A stretch of 64,000 bases of DNA from Acidimicrobiia bacterium (GTDB lineage: Bacteria; Actinomycetota; Acidimicrobiia; Acidimicrobiales; Bin134). The translations under genes were made by a program, and so were the position numbers. Below are positions 26,959 to 35,933 of this stretch, piece after piece (within the stretch, counting starts at the first letter, position 1; each line of letters begins with the position of its first letter). The stretch lies in NCBI GenBank assembly GCA_022819825.1, contig JAJEGM010000001.1, forward strand, positions 62,001-126,000, given 5' to 3'. Under the pieces are notes generated by a model. That model was given only the letters and a program-made list of their open reading frames with translations, did not search any database and had not been told where the DNA came from.

Positions 26959-29900
26959 ATGGCCGACGCGATGCCTAAGGGTTGGAGTTTCTGGATCGAC
27001 CGGGGAGGCACGTTCACCGACGTCGTGGCCCGAACACCCGATGGCGACGTCACCACCGTCAAGCTGCTTTCGGAGAGCCCCCGATACCGCGACGCCGCCA
27101 TCGAAGCCATCCGGACCCTGCTGGGGCTGAGCGCCGACGAGCCGATCCCGTCGGACCAAGTGGCCGAGGTGAAGATGGGCACCACCGTGGCCACCAATGC
27201 CCTGCTCGAGCGCCAGGGCGAGCCCACCGTGCTGGTCACAACCCGGGGCTTCGCCGACGCCCTCCGCATCGGCTACCAAACTCGGCCCGACCTCTTTGCC
27301 CTCGACATCGTGCTGCCCGACATGTTGTACAGCCAGGTAATAGCGGTGGACGAACGAGTGCGGGCCGACGGCACCGCCGAGCGGTCACTAGATGAGGACG
27401 ACGCCCGACAGCAGCTGGCCGCGGCCCACCGAGCTGGATTGCGGTCGGCGGCCATCGTGCTGGTACACGGCTATCGCTATCCCGATCACGAAGCCCGCCT
27501 GGCCGAGATTGCCGCCGAGGTGGGGTTTGAGCATGTCTCAGCCAGCTATCAGGTGAACCCGCTCATCCGCCTGGTGCCCCGGGGAGACACCACCGTGGCC
27601 GACGCCTATCTCACCCCGGTGCTGCGCCGTCACATCCAAACGGTGGAAGACCAGATCGACACCTCGCTCTTCTTCATGCAGTCCAACGGCGGTCTAGCCC
27701 ACCCCGACCACTTCCGGGGCAAGGACGCGCTGTTGTCCGGCCCGGCCGGCGGTGTGGTGGGAATGGCCCGCACTGGTGAGGCTGCTGGCCACCACCGCCT
27801 GATCGGGTTCGACATGGGCGGCACATCCACCGACGTATCCCACTACGACGGCCGCTTTGAGCGCACTACCGATGCCGTCGTCGCCGGGGTCAGGGTGCGA
27901 GCGCCGATGATCTTGATCCACACCGTGGCCGCCGGGGGCGGCTCGATCCTGTCGTTCGACGGAAGCCGATTCCGGGTGGGTCCCGACTCGGCGGGCGCCG
28001 AGCCCGGCCCGGCCTGCTACGGAAATGGCGGGCCGCTCACCGTGACCGACGCCAATGTCGTTCTCGGCCGCTTGCATCCCGACCACTTTCCGGCAGTGTT
28101 CGGCCCCGGCGGCGACCAGCCACTCGATGCCGCCGCGGCCCGGACCGCCTTCTCCCAATTGGCTGCGGCCATCACCCAGGCCACCGGACAATCGTGGACC
28201 TCAGAAAGGGCTGCTGAGGGGTTCTTGGATGTGGCGGTGCAGAACATGGCCAATGCCATCAAGACCATCTCGGTGCAGCAGGGCCATGACGTGAGCGCCT
28301 ACACCTTGGCCTGCTTCGGTGGCGCCGGCGGCCAGCATGCCTGTCGGGTGGCCGACGAACTGGGCATGTCCACCGTGTTGATCCACCCCCACGCCGGAGT
28401 GCTCTCGGCGTTGGGCATCGGCCTGGCCGACGTGCGCTCGGTAACCGAGCGAGCGGTGGGTCAAACCCTCACCGAGAAGCTGCTGGGCGCCGTCGCCACC
28501 GACATCGGGGAGCTGGCCGCCGCGGCCTACACCGAGGTGGCCGCCGACCTGCCCCACTCCAACATTCACATTGAGGCCAGCTATTTCTTGCGGTACGAGG
28601 GATCTGACACCGCACTCGAAGTGGTTGCCAACGACTACCGGCCGGTGGTGGCCGCTTTCGAAAACCTCCACCAGACCCGCTTCGGATTCGCCTCTCCCGA
28701 GACGCCGATCGTGCTGGAGTCGATCCAAGTGGAAGCCATCGGCCGCAGCAGCCTGTCGGAGACCCTGGCCGAACAGCCCTCCAACGGTTCATCACCCGAA
28801 ACCAGCCCCCTGGCCAACCACGAGGCCAGCTTCGAGGGACAGGCCCAAGACATATCCTTCTTCGACCGGGCCGAGCTGGGATCGGGGGCGGCCATAGACG
28901 GCCCCGCGGTCATCATCGACCCCCACTCCACCACAGTGGTTGAACCGGGCTGGGCCGCGGCGACAGCCCCAAGCGGCGAACTCGTGTTGCGCCGCATAGC
29001 CCCCCGCACCGGTGCAGCCGTGGGCACTCATGCCGACCCGGTAATGCTGGAGATCTTCAACAACCTGTTCATGAACGTGGCCGAGCAGATGGGGGTGGCG
29101 CTGGAGAACACCGCCGCTTCGGTGAACATCAAAGAGCGACTGGACTTCTCTTGTGCGGTGTTTGACCCCGACGGCGAGTTGATCGCCAATGCCCCTCACA
29201 TGCCGGTCCACCTGGGCTCGATGGACATGGCGGTCAAGGCGATCATCGCCCGCCATCCCGAAATGGCGCCGGGCGACGCCTTCATCACCAACGCCCCCTA
29301 CAACGGCGGCACCCACCTGCCCGACGTGACCGTGGTCATGCCGGTATTCGATGCCGACGGCGATGAGGTCTTGTTCTTCACCGCGTCGCGCGGCCACCAT
29401 GCCGACATCGGCGGCACAGTCCCCGGCTCAGCCCCCGCCGACGCGTCGCACATCTCCGAGGAGGGGGTGCTGTTCGATGGCGACGTTCTGGCCCGGGGCG
29501 GGCGGTTCCAGGAGGCCGAGATCCGGGCCTTGCTCACCGATGCCGAGTGGCCGGCCCGCAACCCCGACGTCAACATCGCCGATATCAAAGCCCAACTGAC
29601 CGCCTGCCAGAAGGGAGCCGTCTCCTTGGGCGAGGTGATCGACTACTACAGCTTGGAGACGGTGCATGCGTACATGGACCATGTGAGGGCCAACGCCGCT
29701 GACTCGGTCCGCCGCCTGATCGATCGCCTAGAAGACTCCTCGTTTACCGTTGCGTTCGACGACGGTTCCCGAGTGTCGGTGACGTTTCGCATCAATCGCG
29801 GCCAACGGAGGCTCACCGTCGATTTCACCGGAACCAGCGACCAGCACCCGGGGAACTTCAACGCCCCCCAGCCGGTGTGTCGGGCCGCGGTCCTGTACGT

Positions 29901-30567
29901 GTTGCGCTGCCTGGTGGATGACAACATCCCGCTCAACAGCGGCTGTCTGGAGCCGGTGGAGCTGATTATGCCGTCACCCAGCATGATCAGCCCCGTTGAG
30001 CCCGCCGCAGTGTTCGCCGGGAATGTGGAGACCTCTCAGCACATCGTGGACACCCTGTTCGGTGCAGTGGGCACGGTGGCCGCCTCTCAGGGGACGATGA
30101 ACAACGTGGTGTGGGGCAACCAGCGACACCAGTACTACGAGACGGTGTGCGGCGGCGCGGGGGCCACCGCCCGACGGGACGGCTGCGACGCAGTACACAC
30201 CGGGATGACCAACGCCCGGCTCACCGACCCCGAGGTGCTGGAGCAGCGCCATCCAGTGGTGGTGGAGGACTTCTCCATCCGACACGGCAGCGGCGGCGCG
30301 GGCCGCCACCGGGGCGGCGACGGGGTGGTGCGGCGCACTCGGTTCGAAGAGGCCATGAGCCTCAACGTGCTGTCGTCCCGGCGGGACGTCGCCCCCTACG
30401 GCATCGAGGGCGGCTTGCCCGGCGCCGTCGGGATCAACCGCATACTGAGGTCTGACGGCACCGTTGAAACCCATCCCGGCGTTTTCCGCACCGAGGTGGA
30501 GCCCGGCGACCGTTTCGAAGTGTTCACCCCCGGCGGCGGAGGCTACGGACCGCCCGAGGAGCGCTGA
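26959..30567 (+). CDS. Hydantoinase/5-oxoprolinase, fused A and B subunits
   Basis: 1202 residues. The first half (about 1-690) is HyuA-like: [49 protein letters not shown] and [15 protein letters not shown] are actin-like ATPase-fold motifs. The second half (about 695-1200) is HyuB-like: [23 protein letters not shown] region, MPVHLGSMD, and TPGGGGYG near the end. Fused forms are usual for ATP-dependent 5-oxoprolinase, but hydantoinases and acetophenone carboxylases share the architecture, so the substrate is open. It follows glf by 6 bases and overlaps the convergent 2Fe-2S gene by 25. Confidence 0.92.
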   Translation: MADAMPKGWSFWIDRGGTFTDVVARTPDGDVTTVKLLSESPRYRDAAIEAIRTLLGLSADEPIPSDQVAEVKMGTTVATNALLERQGEPTVLVTTRGFADALRIGYQTRPDLFALDIVLPDMLYSQVIAVDERVRADGTAERSLDEDDARQQLAAAHRAGLRSAAIVLVHGYRYPDHEARLAEIAAEVGFEHVSASYQVNPLIRLVPRGDTTVADAYLTPVLRRHIQTVEDQIDTSLFFMQSNGGLAHPDHFRGKDALLSGPAGGVVGMARTGEAAGHHRLIGFDMGGTSTDVSHYDGRFERTTDAVVAGVRVRAPMILIHTVAAGGGSILSFDGSRFRVGPDSAGAEPGPACYGNGGPLTVTDANVVLGRLHPDHFPAVFGPGGDQPLDAAAARTAFSQLAAAITQATGQSWTSERAAEGFLDVAVQNMANAIKTISVQQGHDVSAYTLACFGGAGGQHACRVADELGMSTVLIHPHAGVLSALGIGLADVRSVTERAVGQTLTEKLLGAVATDIGELAAAAYTEVAADLPHSNIHIEASYFLRYEGSDTALEVVANDYRPVVAAFENLHQTRFGFASPETPIVLESIQVEAIGRSSLSETLAEQPSNGSSPETSPLANHEASFEGQAQDISFFDRAELGSGAAIDGPAVIIDPHSTTVVEPGWAAATAPSGELVLRRIAPRTGAAVGTHADPVMLEIFNNLFMNVAEQMGVALENTAASVNIKERLDFSCAVFDPDGELIANAPHMPVHLGSMDMAVKAIIARHPEMAPGDAFITNAPYNGGTHLPDVTVVMPVFDADGDEVLFFTASRGHHADIGGTVPGSAPADASHISEEGVLFDGDVLARGGRFQEAEIRALLTDAEWPARNPDVNIADIKAQLTACQKGAVSLGEVIDYYSLETVHAYMDHVRANAADSVRRLIDRLEDSSFTVAFDDGSRVSVTFRINRGQRRLTVDFTGTSDQHPGNFNAPQPVCRAAVLYVLRCLVDDNIPLNSGCLEPVELIMPSPSMISPVEPAAVFAGNVETSQHIVDTLFGAVGTVAASQGTMNNVVWGNQRHQYYETVCGGAGATARRDGCDAVHTGMTNARLTDPEVLEQRHPVVVEDFSIRHGSGGAGRHRGGDGVVRRTRFEEAMSLNVLSSRRDVAPYGIEGGLPGAVGINRILRSDGTVETHPGVFRTEVEPGDRFEVFTPGGGGYGPPEER

Positions 30568-31052
30568 GCGGCCAAGCGTACGCCCTCGACGATGCTGGTG
30601 TAGCCGGTGCATCGGCACAGGGTGCCAGCCAGGAACTCCCGGATCTCAGCATCGCTCGGCTCGTCGGCTCCTTCGGGGCGCTGGGCCAGCCACGCCACCG
30701 TGGACATGATGATGCCCGGTGTGCAGAAGCCGCACTGGAAGCTCATGGCATCGGCGAAAGCCTGCTGGACCGGCCCCAGCACCGGGTTGCCCGGATCAGA
30801 CGTGTCCATCAGTCCCTCAATGGTGGTCACCTCGCACCCGTCGGCCTGCACCGCCAGCATCAGGCACGACCTCACCGCAGCGCCGTCCACCAGCACCGTG
30901 CAGGTGCCGCACACCCCGTGCTCGCACCCCAGGTGGGTGCCGGTCAGCCCGCATTGGCGGCGCACGAAGTCGGCCAGAGTCGTGCGGGTCTCTGTTTCGG
31001 CGGCGTAATCCACCCCGTTGGCCTGGAGCTGAACGGTTCGTGTGGGGCTCAT
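30543..31052 (-). CDS. 2Fe-2S subunit of a molybdenum hydroxylase (CoxS/XdhS-like), orphan
   Basis: 169 residues from ATG 31052 (TTG 31061 possible), 9 bases after the SDR stop. The plant-ferredoxin-like cluster site is [12 protein letters not shown]...C, and the second cluster site is QCGFCTPG...CRCTGY, each giving four Cys as in all CoxS-type subunits. The matching large or FAD subunit is not adjacent. It could serve either orphan large subunit at 18338-20599 or 53766-56117. Overlaps the fused hydantoinase gene by 25 bases at the 3' end. Confidence 0.92.
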   Translation of the reverse strand: MSPTRTVQLQANGVDYAAETETRTTLADFVRRQCGLTGTHLGCEHGVCGTCTVLVDGAAVRSCLMLAVQADGCEVTTIEGLMDTSDPGNPVLGPVQQAFADAMSFQCGFCTPGIIMSTVAWLAQRPEGADEPSDAEIREFLAGTLCRCTGYTSIVEGVRLAAQRSSGGP

Positions 31053-31061
31053 CGACGCCAA

Positions 31062-31862
31062 TTACCAGCCGATGCTCTGGCCCGCGTTGGCCCGCAGGAT
31101 CTGGCCGGTCACATAGCGGGAGGCATCGGAGGCCAAGAACCAGATGAGATTTGCCTGGTCAGAGGCATCGCACACTTCGCCCAACGGGGATCGGTCCCGC
31201 ATCAGCTTGAGGTAGCTGTCCATCTCCGCGGGATCGATCTGGCCCTCAGCATCCCGCAGATGCCCGCCCACGAAATTGGTGAGGGTAAAGCCAGGAGCGA
31301 TGGTGTTGACCCGCACACCGCTGGGTCCGGCCTCCACCGCCAGCGACTGGGTGAGCATGGCCACCGCCGCCTTTGTGGCCGCATACACCGAAAGGCCCCC
31401 CACCGGCGTATTGATGGCCGTGGCCGACACGTTGATGATCGAACCCGTCCCTTGAGGACCCATGACCCGCATGGCCGCCTGACAGCCGAAAAACACCCCT
31501 TTGAAGTTGATGGCCAGAACCCGGTCGAGCTCGGCCTCGGTCACGTCCACCACGTCGCCGTAGCTGCCCACCCCGGCCACGTTGGCCATCACATCCAGCC
31601 GGCCGAACTCGTCTGTTGCCGCAGCCACCAACGCGCCCACCTGATCCGACTGCGTGGTATCGGTTGCTCGCGACACCGCCCGTCCGCCTCCATCCACGAT
31701 GCGACTACGGGTGCGGTCTGCCCCAACTCCGTCGATGTCGCCCAGCACTACCGCAGCCCCGGCTGCGGCCAGCGTCTCCGCCGCAGCTTCGCCGATTCCG
31801 CTGGCCGCCCCGGTGACGCATGCCACCCGACCGCTCAGGTCGAACACTCCGAGCCCGTCCAT
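31062..31862 (-). CDS. Short-chain dehydrogenase/reductase (SDR)
   Basis: 266 residues from ATG 31862. VACVTGAASGIGEAAA is the Rossmann TGxxxGxG motif, LGDIDG supplies the acidic residue after strand 2 that favours NAD, NVAGVGS the conserved Asn-Ala-Gly, and NVSATA...YAATK the catalytic Ser-Tyr-Lys. It is followed 9 bases later by the 2Fe-2S subunit gene, so the two form an operon. Substrate unknown; an alcohol or hydroxyacyl intermediate of a molybdenum-hydroxylase pathway is a reasonable guess. Confidence 0.9.
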   Translation of the reverse strand: MDGLGVFDLSGRVACVTGAASGIGEAAAETLAAAGAAVVLGDIDGVGADRTRSRIVDGGGRAVSRATDTTQSDQVGALVAAATDEFGRLDVMANVAGVGSYGDVVDVTEAELDRVLAINFKGVFFGCQAAMRVMGPQGTGSIINVSATAINTPVGGLSVYAATKAAVAMLTQSLAVEAGPSGVRVNTIAPGFTLTNFVGGHLRDAEGQIDPAEMDSYLKLMRDRSPLGEVCDASDQANLIWFLASDASRYVTGQILRANAGQSIGW

Positions 31863-31926
31863 AGGCCCAGTCTGTCTTACCGCTATCTGGCTTGCCCCAC
31901 CGCCGCGCCGGTGCGAGTCTTGGGCC

Positions 31927-32784
31927 ATGGCGGCGGAGCTGGAATGGCTGGTGGACCAACCCACCCAATCCAACCCGGTAATGGTGGTGGCTTTAGAGGG
32001 TCTATTCGACGCGGCCGACGCAGCCACCACCGGAGTGCGCTTGATGAAAGAGAGCGCCAATGGCGTCGAGCCGTTGGCCCGCATCGACCCCGAAGAGTTC
32101 TTCAACTTCCAGGATCGACGCCCTGAGGTGCGGCTAGACGACAGCGGCCGACGGGTAATCGACTGGCCGATCACCGAAGTGCATGCGGTGGAGCGCTACG
32201 GCGCCAAACACCCCCTGGTGGTGGTGGACGGAGTGGAGCCCCATCTGCGGTGGCGGACCTTCGCCGACTACCTGGTGGAAGTGGCCACCGAGTGTCGGGC
32301 CGGGCTGGTGGTGACCCTGGGCGCCATGGTCGGCCTGGCCCCCCACACCCGGCCGCTGGGGGTGGTGGGCAGCTCCACCAACGCCGAGCTGGCCCGCATG
32401 TTCGGGTTGGGCCGCCCCACCTACGAGGGCCCCACCGGACTGGTGGGCGCGCTCCACGACGCCTTGGACCGGGCTCAAATACCGGTCATCTCCCTGCGCG
32501 TGTCAGTGCCCCACTATGTGCCCGGACCGCCCAACCCCGAGGCCACCCGATCATTGCTCAAGCGGTTCGAGCTGATCACCGGCATCATCACCGACCATGC
32601 CGAGCTCGACGAGGCCGCAGCCGCATGGCGGGAGCGAGTGGACTCTGCGGTCGCGGGGGACGACGACCTCAAGGACTACGTCGCCCAACTCGAACGGCAG
32701 ATCGACGAGGCCGACGACCTCCTCCCCACCGGTGACGACCTCGCCACCCAGTTCGAAGCCTTCCTCCGCGACCCCTGGAAGTAG
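31927..32784 (+). CDS. PAC2 family protein
   Basis: 285 residues from ATG 31927. The pattern of a short N-terminal strand NPVMVVALEGLFDAADAA, the middle VVVDGVEPHLRW and VVTLGAMVGLAPHTRP, and the late SLRVSVPHYVPGPPNPEATRSLL is that of the bacterial PAC2 family, relatives of the archaeal and eukaryotic proteasome assembly chaperones. The C-terminal 50 residues are an acidic helical extension. In actinobacteria its molecular role is not settled. Diverges from the SDR gene by 64 bases and converges with the selenoprotein gene. Confidence 0.8.
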   Translation: MAAELEWLVDQPTQSNPVMVVALEGLFDAADAATTGVRLMKESANGVEPLARIDPEEFFNFQDRRPEVRLDDSGRRVIDWPITEVHAVERYGAKHPLVVVDGVEPHLRWRTFADYLVEVATECRAGLVVTLGAMVGLAPHTRPLGVVGSSTNAELARMFGLGRPTYEGPTGLVGALHDALDRAQIPVISLRVSVPHYVPGPPNPEATRSLLKRFELITGIITDHAELDEAAAAWRERVDSAVAGDDDLKDYVAQLERQIDEADDLLPTGDDLATQFEAFLRDPWK

Positions 32785-32804
32785 GGACGGCAGGGCCCTA
32801 CCGC

Positions 32805-33341
32805 CTACGCCGCCGCGGTCAGGCGGGTGATGGCTTCGTCGATGATGGTGGTGGCCAGCTTTTGGAGGGATTCGTCGTCGAGGGTGGAGACGGGGTGGGG
32901 CACGGTGACCGCGGGGTAGGTGGCCATGCCTACGGTGGGGGCGAAGGACTCGACCACCGGCTGGAACGGCTCGGTGATCAGCAGCATTGAGGGGATGCCC
33001 CGGGATTCCATGTGGACGGCGTCGTGCAGACTGCACGCCGTGCAAGCCCCTCAATCGCCCAGCCCGGAGATGATGAGGTGGGAGCGGGCGGCCAGCATCT
33101 CGGCGTCGTCGGCGTCGATGGGCTTGCCTGCGGCCGACTTGGAGTGAACCACGATGTCGGCCACCGGGAGTCGATCCCGCAGGCCCTCGGCCACATAGGT
33201 GAGCAGCTCCTTGGCGTTGTTCTTGGCGTTGTCGATCACCCCGACCACCACCGGCTCGCTGGGAGTGAAGCGGGGGGCCATCGCCACCTCATCGATTTGG
33301 GCTTCTTCGTACACCGGAGACAGAACAGTTACCGACGACAT
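32805..33341 (-). CDS. UGSC-family selenoprotein with in-frame TGA (Sec97)
   Basis: 178 residues from ATG 33341 (AGGAG 6 bases upstream), with the TGA at 33051-33053 read as selenocysteine. The N-terminal half reads as a flavodoxin-like alpha/beta fold (VVVGVIDNAKNNAKELL, then HLIISGLGD). Directly after the TGA the frame continues GACTACSLHDAVHMESRGIP and ends with VTVPHPVS and an Ala-rich helix, the C-terminal half of the UGSC family. The motif here is U-G-A-C rather than U-G-S-C. A strong hairpin begins 9 bases after the TGA. Function of the family is unknown; a Sec-Cys redox site is suggested. Operon partner is the gene 13 bases upstream. Confidence 0.85.
33016..33041 (-). promoter_or_regulatory. 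Candidate bacterial SECIS hairpin
   Basis: On the minus strand, ACGG-CGTGCA pairs with TGCACG-(ACG bulge)-CCGT around a GTC apical loop: ten base pairs. An alternative 7-pair outer stem also exists. The loop begins with G, 20 bases after the TGA, within the distance and loop-G rules known for bacterial SECIS elements, which lie inside the coding region. Cognate SelB recognition cannot be judged from sequence. Confidence 0.65.
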
Positions 33342-33354
33342 GCGATCTCCTCTC

Positions 33355-34416
33355 TCATGCCAAGGGTAGTCCATCGCCGGGAGCAGCCACTTTTCGGGTG
33401 ACCGCCACCGAATGCACAACCGGCGCCCAATTGGGGATGTAGGCCGACCAGCCGGCCCCAGGACTGCCTGCGGTGACCAGGAAGATGTCGTTGGGCCCCC
33501 GCACGGTGTTGAGCTTGCCGTCGGCGTCGGGAGTCATGTCGTTCTGGGCGGTGAACTCCTGCAATACGCCGCCCGCGTTCAAGTGCTCGGGGGTAACCCG
33601 GCTGTGCTCGGCCAAGAACTCCCTCACCTGCTGTTTGGTCCAACCGGCTTCGGCCAGGATCTGGCGGTGCTCGTGGCCGATCACCAGCAATACCTGGTGT
33701 TTCTTGGCCACTGCGTAGGTGGCCGGGTTGGTCATGGCGGCGGCGAAGGTCAGCAGGATCCCCTCGGGGTCGCCGTTGAGGTGGTTGGCCACTTGATGGG
33801 GGCTCTCGGAGGGGAACATCGTCACCGTGGTGTCGCCCTCGCCGTAGCCCAGTTCCACCCGCAGCGGCGGCCACCCCTCGGGCGGGGGCTCCTCGGCCAC
33901 CAGCATGGTGAATTTGCCGGGATGTCCTAGCGACGACCCGTCGAGGCTGTCCGACCGGGCTCCGAGCACGTTCATGGCCACCAGCCTCAGAGCCCGTCCC
34001 ACCGTGGCGTTGGGCCGGTGGCCCGGACCAAGGGCATTGCGAGAGGAGTTGAATCCCAACTCGGCCACCAGCGGTCCGCTCACCACCGCGCACAGCGCGG
34101 CCCCGCCGGTGCTGGTCACCACGGTGTGGCACCCGAATTGGGGGTCGAACATCGCCGACAAGCCGGCAAGCACCACTGGGAAGTACTCGGTTCGGCACCC
34201 GGCCATCACCGCGTTGATCGCCGCCTTCTCCGCCGTCACTTCTCGGGACCGCTCGGGCACGTTGCCCACGATGTCGCCCGGACCTAAACCAGCGTGGTCG
34301 AGCATCGCCTCAACCCGATCCGACGTGGGCGGAACCACGGGCAGCCCATCGGTCCACCCCCGGTCGAAGAACTCCTCTTGCACGTCCCCCGCGTCGAGCA
34401 CCAACTCCTGAGCCAT
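33355..34416 (-). CDS. Conserved-type protein of unknown function, operon partner of the UGSC selenoprotein
   Basis: 353 residues from ATG 34416. I do not recognise a named enzyme family. Visible features are an N-terminal FFDRGWTDGLPVVPPTSDRV, three buried-looking Cys (AGCRTEYFP, FGCHTVV, ALCAVV), a Gly-rich core with LGPGHRPNATVGRALRL, an acidic GYGEGDTTVTMFP and a long helical segment before a Gly-Ala-Trp closing region. There is no signal peptide or membrane helix, so it is probably cytosolic. Its stop is 13 bases before the selenoprotein start, so both are made from one transcript and are likely to act together. Confidence 0.75.
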   Translation of the reverse strand: MAQELVLDAGDVQEEFFDRGWTDGLPVVPPTSDRVEAMLDHAGLGPGDIVGNVPERSREVTAEKAAINAVMAGCRTEYFPVVLAGLSAMFDPQFGCHTVVTSTGGAALCAVVSGPLVAELGFNSSRNALGPGHRPNATVGRALRLVAMNVLGARSDSLDGSSLGHPGKFTMLVAEEPPPEGWPPLRVELGYGEGDTTVTMFPSESPHQVANHLNGDPEGILLTFAAAMTNPATYAVAKKHQVLLVIGHEHRQILAEAGWTKQQVREFLAEHSRVTPEHLNAGGVLQEFTAQNDMTPDADGKLNTVRGPNDIFLVTAGSPGAGWSAYIPNWAPVVHSVAVTRKVAAPGDGLPLA

Positions 34417-34422
34417 GCCGAG

Positions 34423-34435
34423 ACGCTAGTAGGGT
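34423..34435. promoter_or_regulatory. Back-to-back -10 hexamers between divergent genes
   Basis: On the minus strand TAGCGT (34423-34428) ends 6 bases before ATG 34416; on the plus strand TAGGGT (34430-34435) ends 8 bases before GTG 34444. Both fit leaderless actinobacterial promoters and are one base apart, so only one polymerase could occupy the site at a time. Confidence 0.4.
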
Positions 34436-34443
34436 TCCCCGCC

Positions 34444-35238
34444 GTGACCGGAAGACTGACAGGCAAGAGGACCATCGTGACCGGGGCGGGCTCGGGCATC
34501 GGCAAGGCCGCAGCGCAACTCTTCGCTGCTGAGGGTGCCCGGGTGATGTGTGCCGACATCAACGGCGAGGCCGCGGCGGCCACGGCGGATGAGATCGGAG
34601 ATCGGGCCATCAGCATGCGAGTGGACGTAACCCAACCTGACGACTGCCAAGCCATGACCAGCCAAGCTGTGGCCGCCTTCGGCGGCCTCGACGCGGTGTA
34701 CTCCAACGCCGGGGTCGACGGGCCGGGACGGGCTGGCGACCTCAGCTTGGAGGAGTGGAACCGGGTGATCGGAGTGAACCTCACCGGGAAATGGCTGTCG
34801 GTGAAGTACGCCATACCCCACCTCATCGAGGCGGGCGGCGGCTCGCTGGTGCTCCAGGCCAGCGTCGGCGGCGTGATTGGCGTGCCGGGCATCGCCGCTT
34901 ATGCCGCGGCCAAGGCCGGGGTGATCGGCCTCACCCGGCAGATGGCGGTGGACTACGGCCCCGACAAGATCCGGGTCAACGCCATCTGCCCCGGAACAGT
35001 GCCCACCCCCCTGGTGCGGGCCACCTACGAGAAGCGGGGCGGGTTCTCGGCAACCGCCGCCGTGTCGGCCGACGCCACCGTGGATGAGATGATCGAAGCC
35101 GCCGTGGTGCGCCACCCCATCGGCCGCCTCGGCACCACCGACGACATTGCCCAACTCGCCCTGCACTTGGCCTCCGACGAGTCGTCATGGACCACCGGCA
35201 CCGCCATCGTGATCGACGGCGGCATGTCGGTGGCCTGA
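34444..35238 (+). CDS. Short-chain dehydrogenase/reductase (SDR)
   Basis: 264 residues from GTG 34444, which lies 8 bases after a -10-like TAGGGT; the frame is open further upstream but antisense to the divergent gene. RTIVTGAGSGIGKAAA is the nucleotide motif, MCADING the NAD-favouring acidic turn, SNAGVDG the Asn-Ala-Gly, and YAAAK the active-site Tyr-Lys. The C-terminal GTAIVIDGGMSVA is the usual SDR closing strand. Substrate unknown. It faces the SnoaL-like gene with a 13-base gap. Confidence 0.9.
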   Translation: MTGRLTGKRTIVTGAGSGIGKAAAQLFAAEGARVMCADINGEAAAATADEIGDRAISMRVDVTQPDDCQAMTSQAVAAFGGLDAVYSNAGVDGPGRAGDLSLEEWNRVIGVNLTGKWLSVKYAIPHLIEAGGGSLVLQASVGGVIGVPGIAAYAAAKAGVIGLTRQMAVDYGPDKIRVNAICPGTVPTPLVRATYEKRGGFSATAAVSADATVDEMIEAAVVRHPIGRLGTTDDIAQLALHLASDESSWTTGTAIVIDGGMSVA

Positions 35239-35251
35239 TCAAGCTCGCAGC

Positions 35252-35815
35252 TCAGCCGACCTCGGCGAAGAACTCCTGCCAGGTGTCGAGGCTCTCGGGG
35301 AGCTCCGACGGCCCCACCGTGCCGAAATAGCGCTTGCGGTCCGACTCCGACAGGCCGCCGTCCACCAGGGCGGCCATGTCCATGTAATAGATCATGGCCA
35401 CCTTCCGCTCCACGAAGCGCCACTGCCCGTCTTCCACCCGGTACTCGTCGAAATAGCGCAGGCCGGTCATCAGCGTGCGCCCGTCGAGAGCCAGTTCGGC
35501 GTGGGCGTTGACCATGCCGGTGGCGCTGCCGGGCCGGTCGGGGTCGAATTCGATGACTTGGCTGTGGGGGTAGTGGTAGGTGGCCCCGAACGCTGCCATG
35601 CGCTCGGTGTAGAAGTCGATCACCGCCTGTCGTCCCTGGTTGGCCACCATGCCGTCGGCCAAAGCGAACTTGGCGTCAGAGGTGAACATGTCGGCCAAGG
35701 CACTCACATCCCGGTCGTCCACCGCCATGCCGTAGCGGGCCACAAGCTCCCGGATTTCCTCCCGAGCCTCCAGTCGGGCGATGCGCTCGGCCAAGCCCTC
35801 AGATGCGCCAGTCAT
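35252..35815 (-). CDS. SnoaL-like / NTF2-superfamily protein
   Basis: 187 residues from ATG 35815, with GAGAGGAA 6-8 bases upstream. After a leading helix, IRELVARYGMAVDDRDVSALADMFTSDAKFAL is the start of the SnoaL-like cone fold; HYPHSQVIEFD and VNAHAELALDG are the following strands. These small domains bind or isomerise hydrophobic ligands, including polyketide and steroid intermediates; catalytic residues vary. The C-terminal 35 residues extend beyond the fold. It diverges from the transporter operon. Confidence 0.83.
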   Translation of the reverse strand: MTGASEGLAERIARLEAREEIRELVARYGMAVDDRDVSALADMFTSDAKFALADGMVANQGRQAVIDFYTERMAAFGATYHYPHSQVIEFDPDRPGSATGMVNAHAELALDGRTLMTGLRYFDEYRVEDGQWRFVERKVAMIYYMDMAALVDGGLSESDRKRYFGTVGPSELPESLDTWQEFFAEVG

Positions 35816-35897
35816 ACCGTTTCCTCTCCGTTCGCGAAGTTCTGCTGCCCCAGCCTGGTTTGCCGAGTCCAGCCAGCGAAAACTACCGTCGCCCTCC

Positions 35898-35921
35898 GTT
35901 GGCCAGCAACGCCCGGCCAAC
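35898..35921. promoter_or_regulatory. 7-base inverted repeat upstream of the ABC transporter operon
   Basis: GTTGGCC and GGCCAAC are separated by 10 bases and end 12 bases before ATG 35934. The outer GTTGG/CCAAC half-sites recur as a tighter dyad at 39865 before the binding-protein gene of the same operon, suggesting one regulator. Confidence 0.35.
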
Positions 35922-35933
35922 CTTAGGGGGGCC

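Noticed and set aside
32805-33341. Nonsense mutation or pseudogene in place of a selenoprotein
   Set aside because: The frame continues without shift, the residues on both sides fit the same family, the TGA falls exactly at the Sec position, and a SECIS-like hairpin follows.
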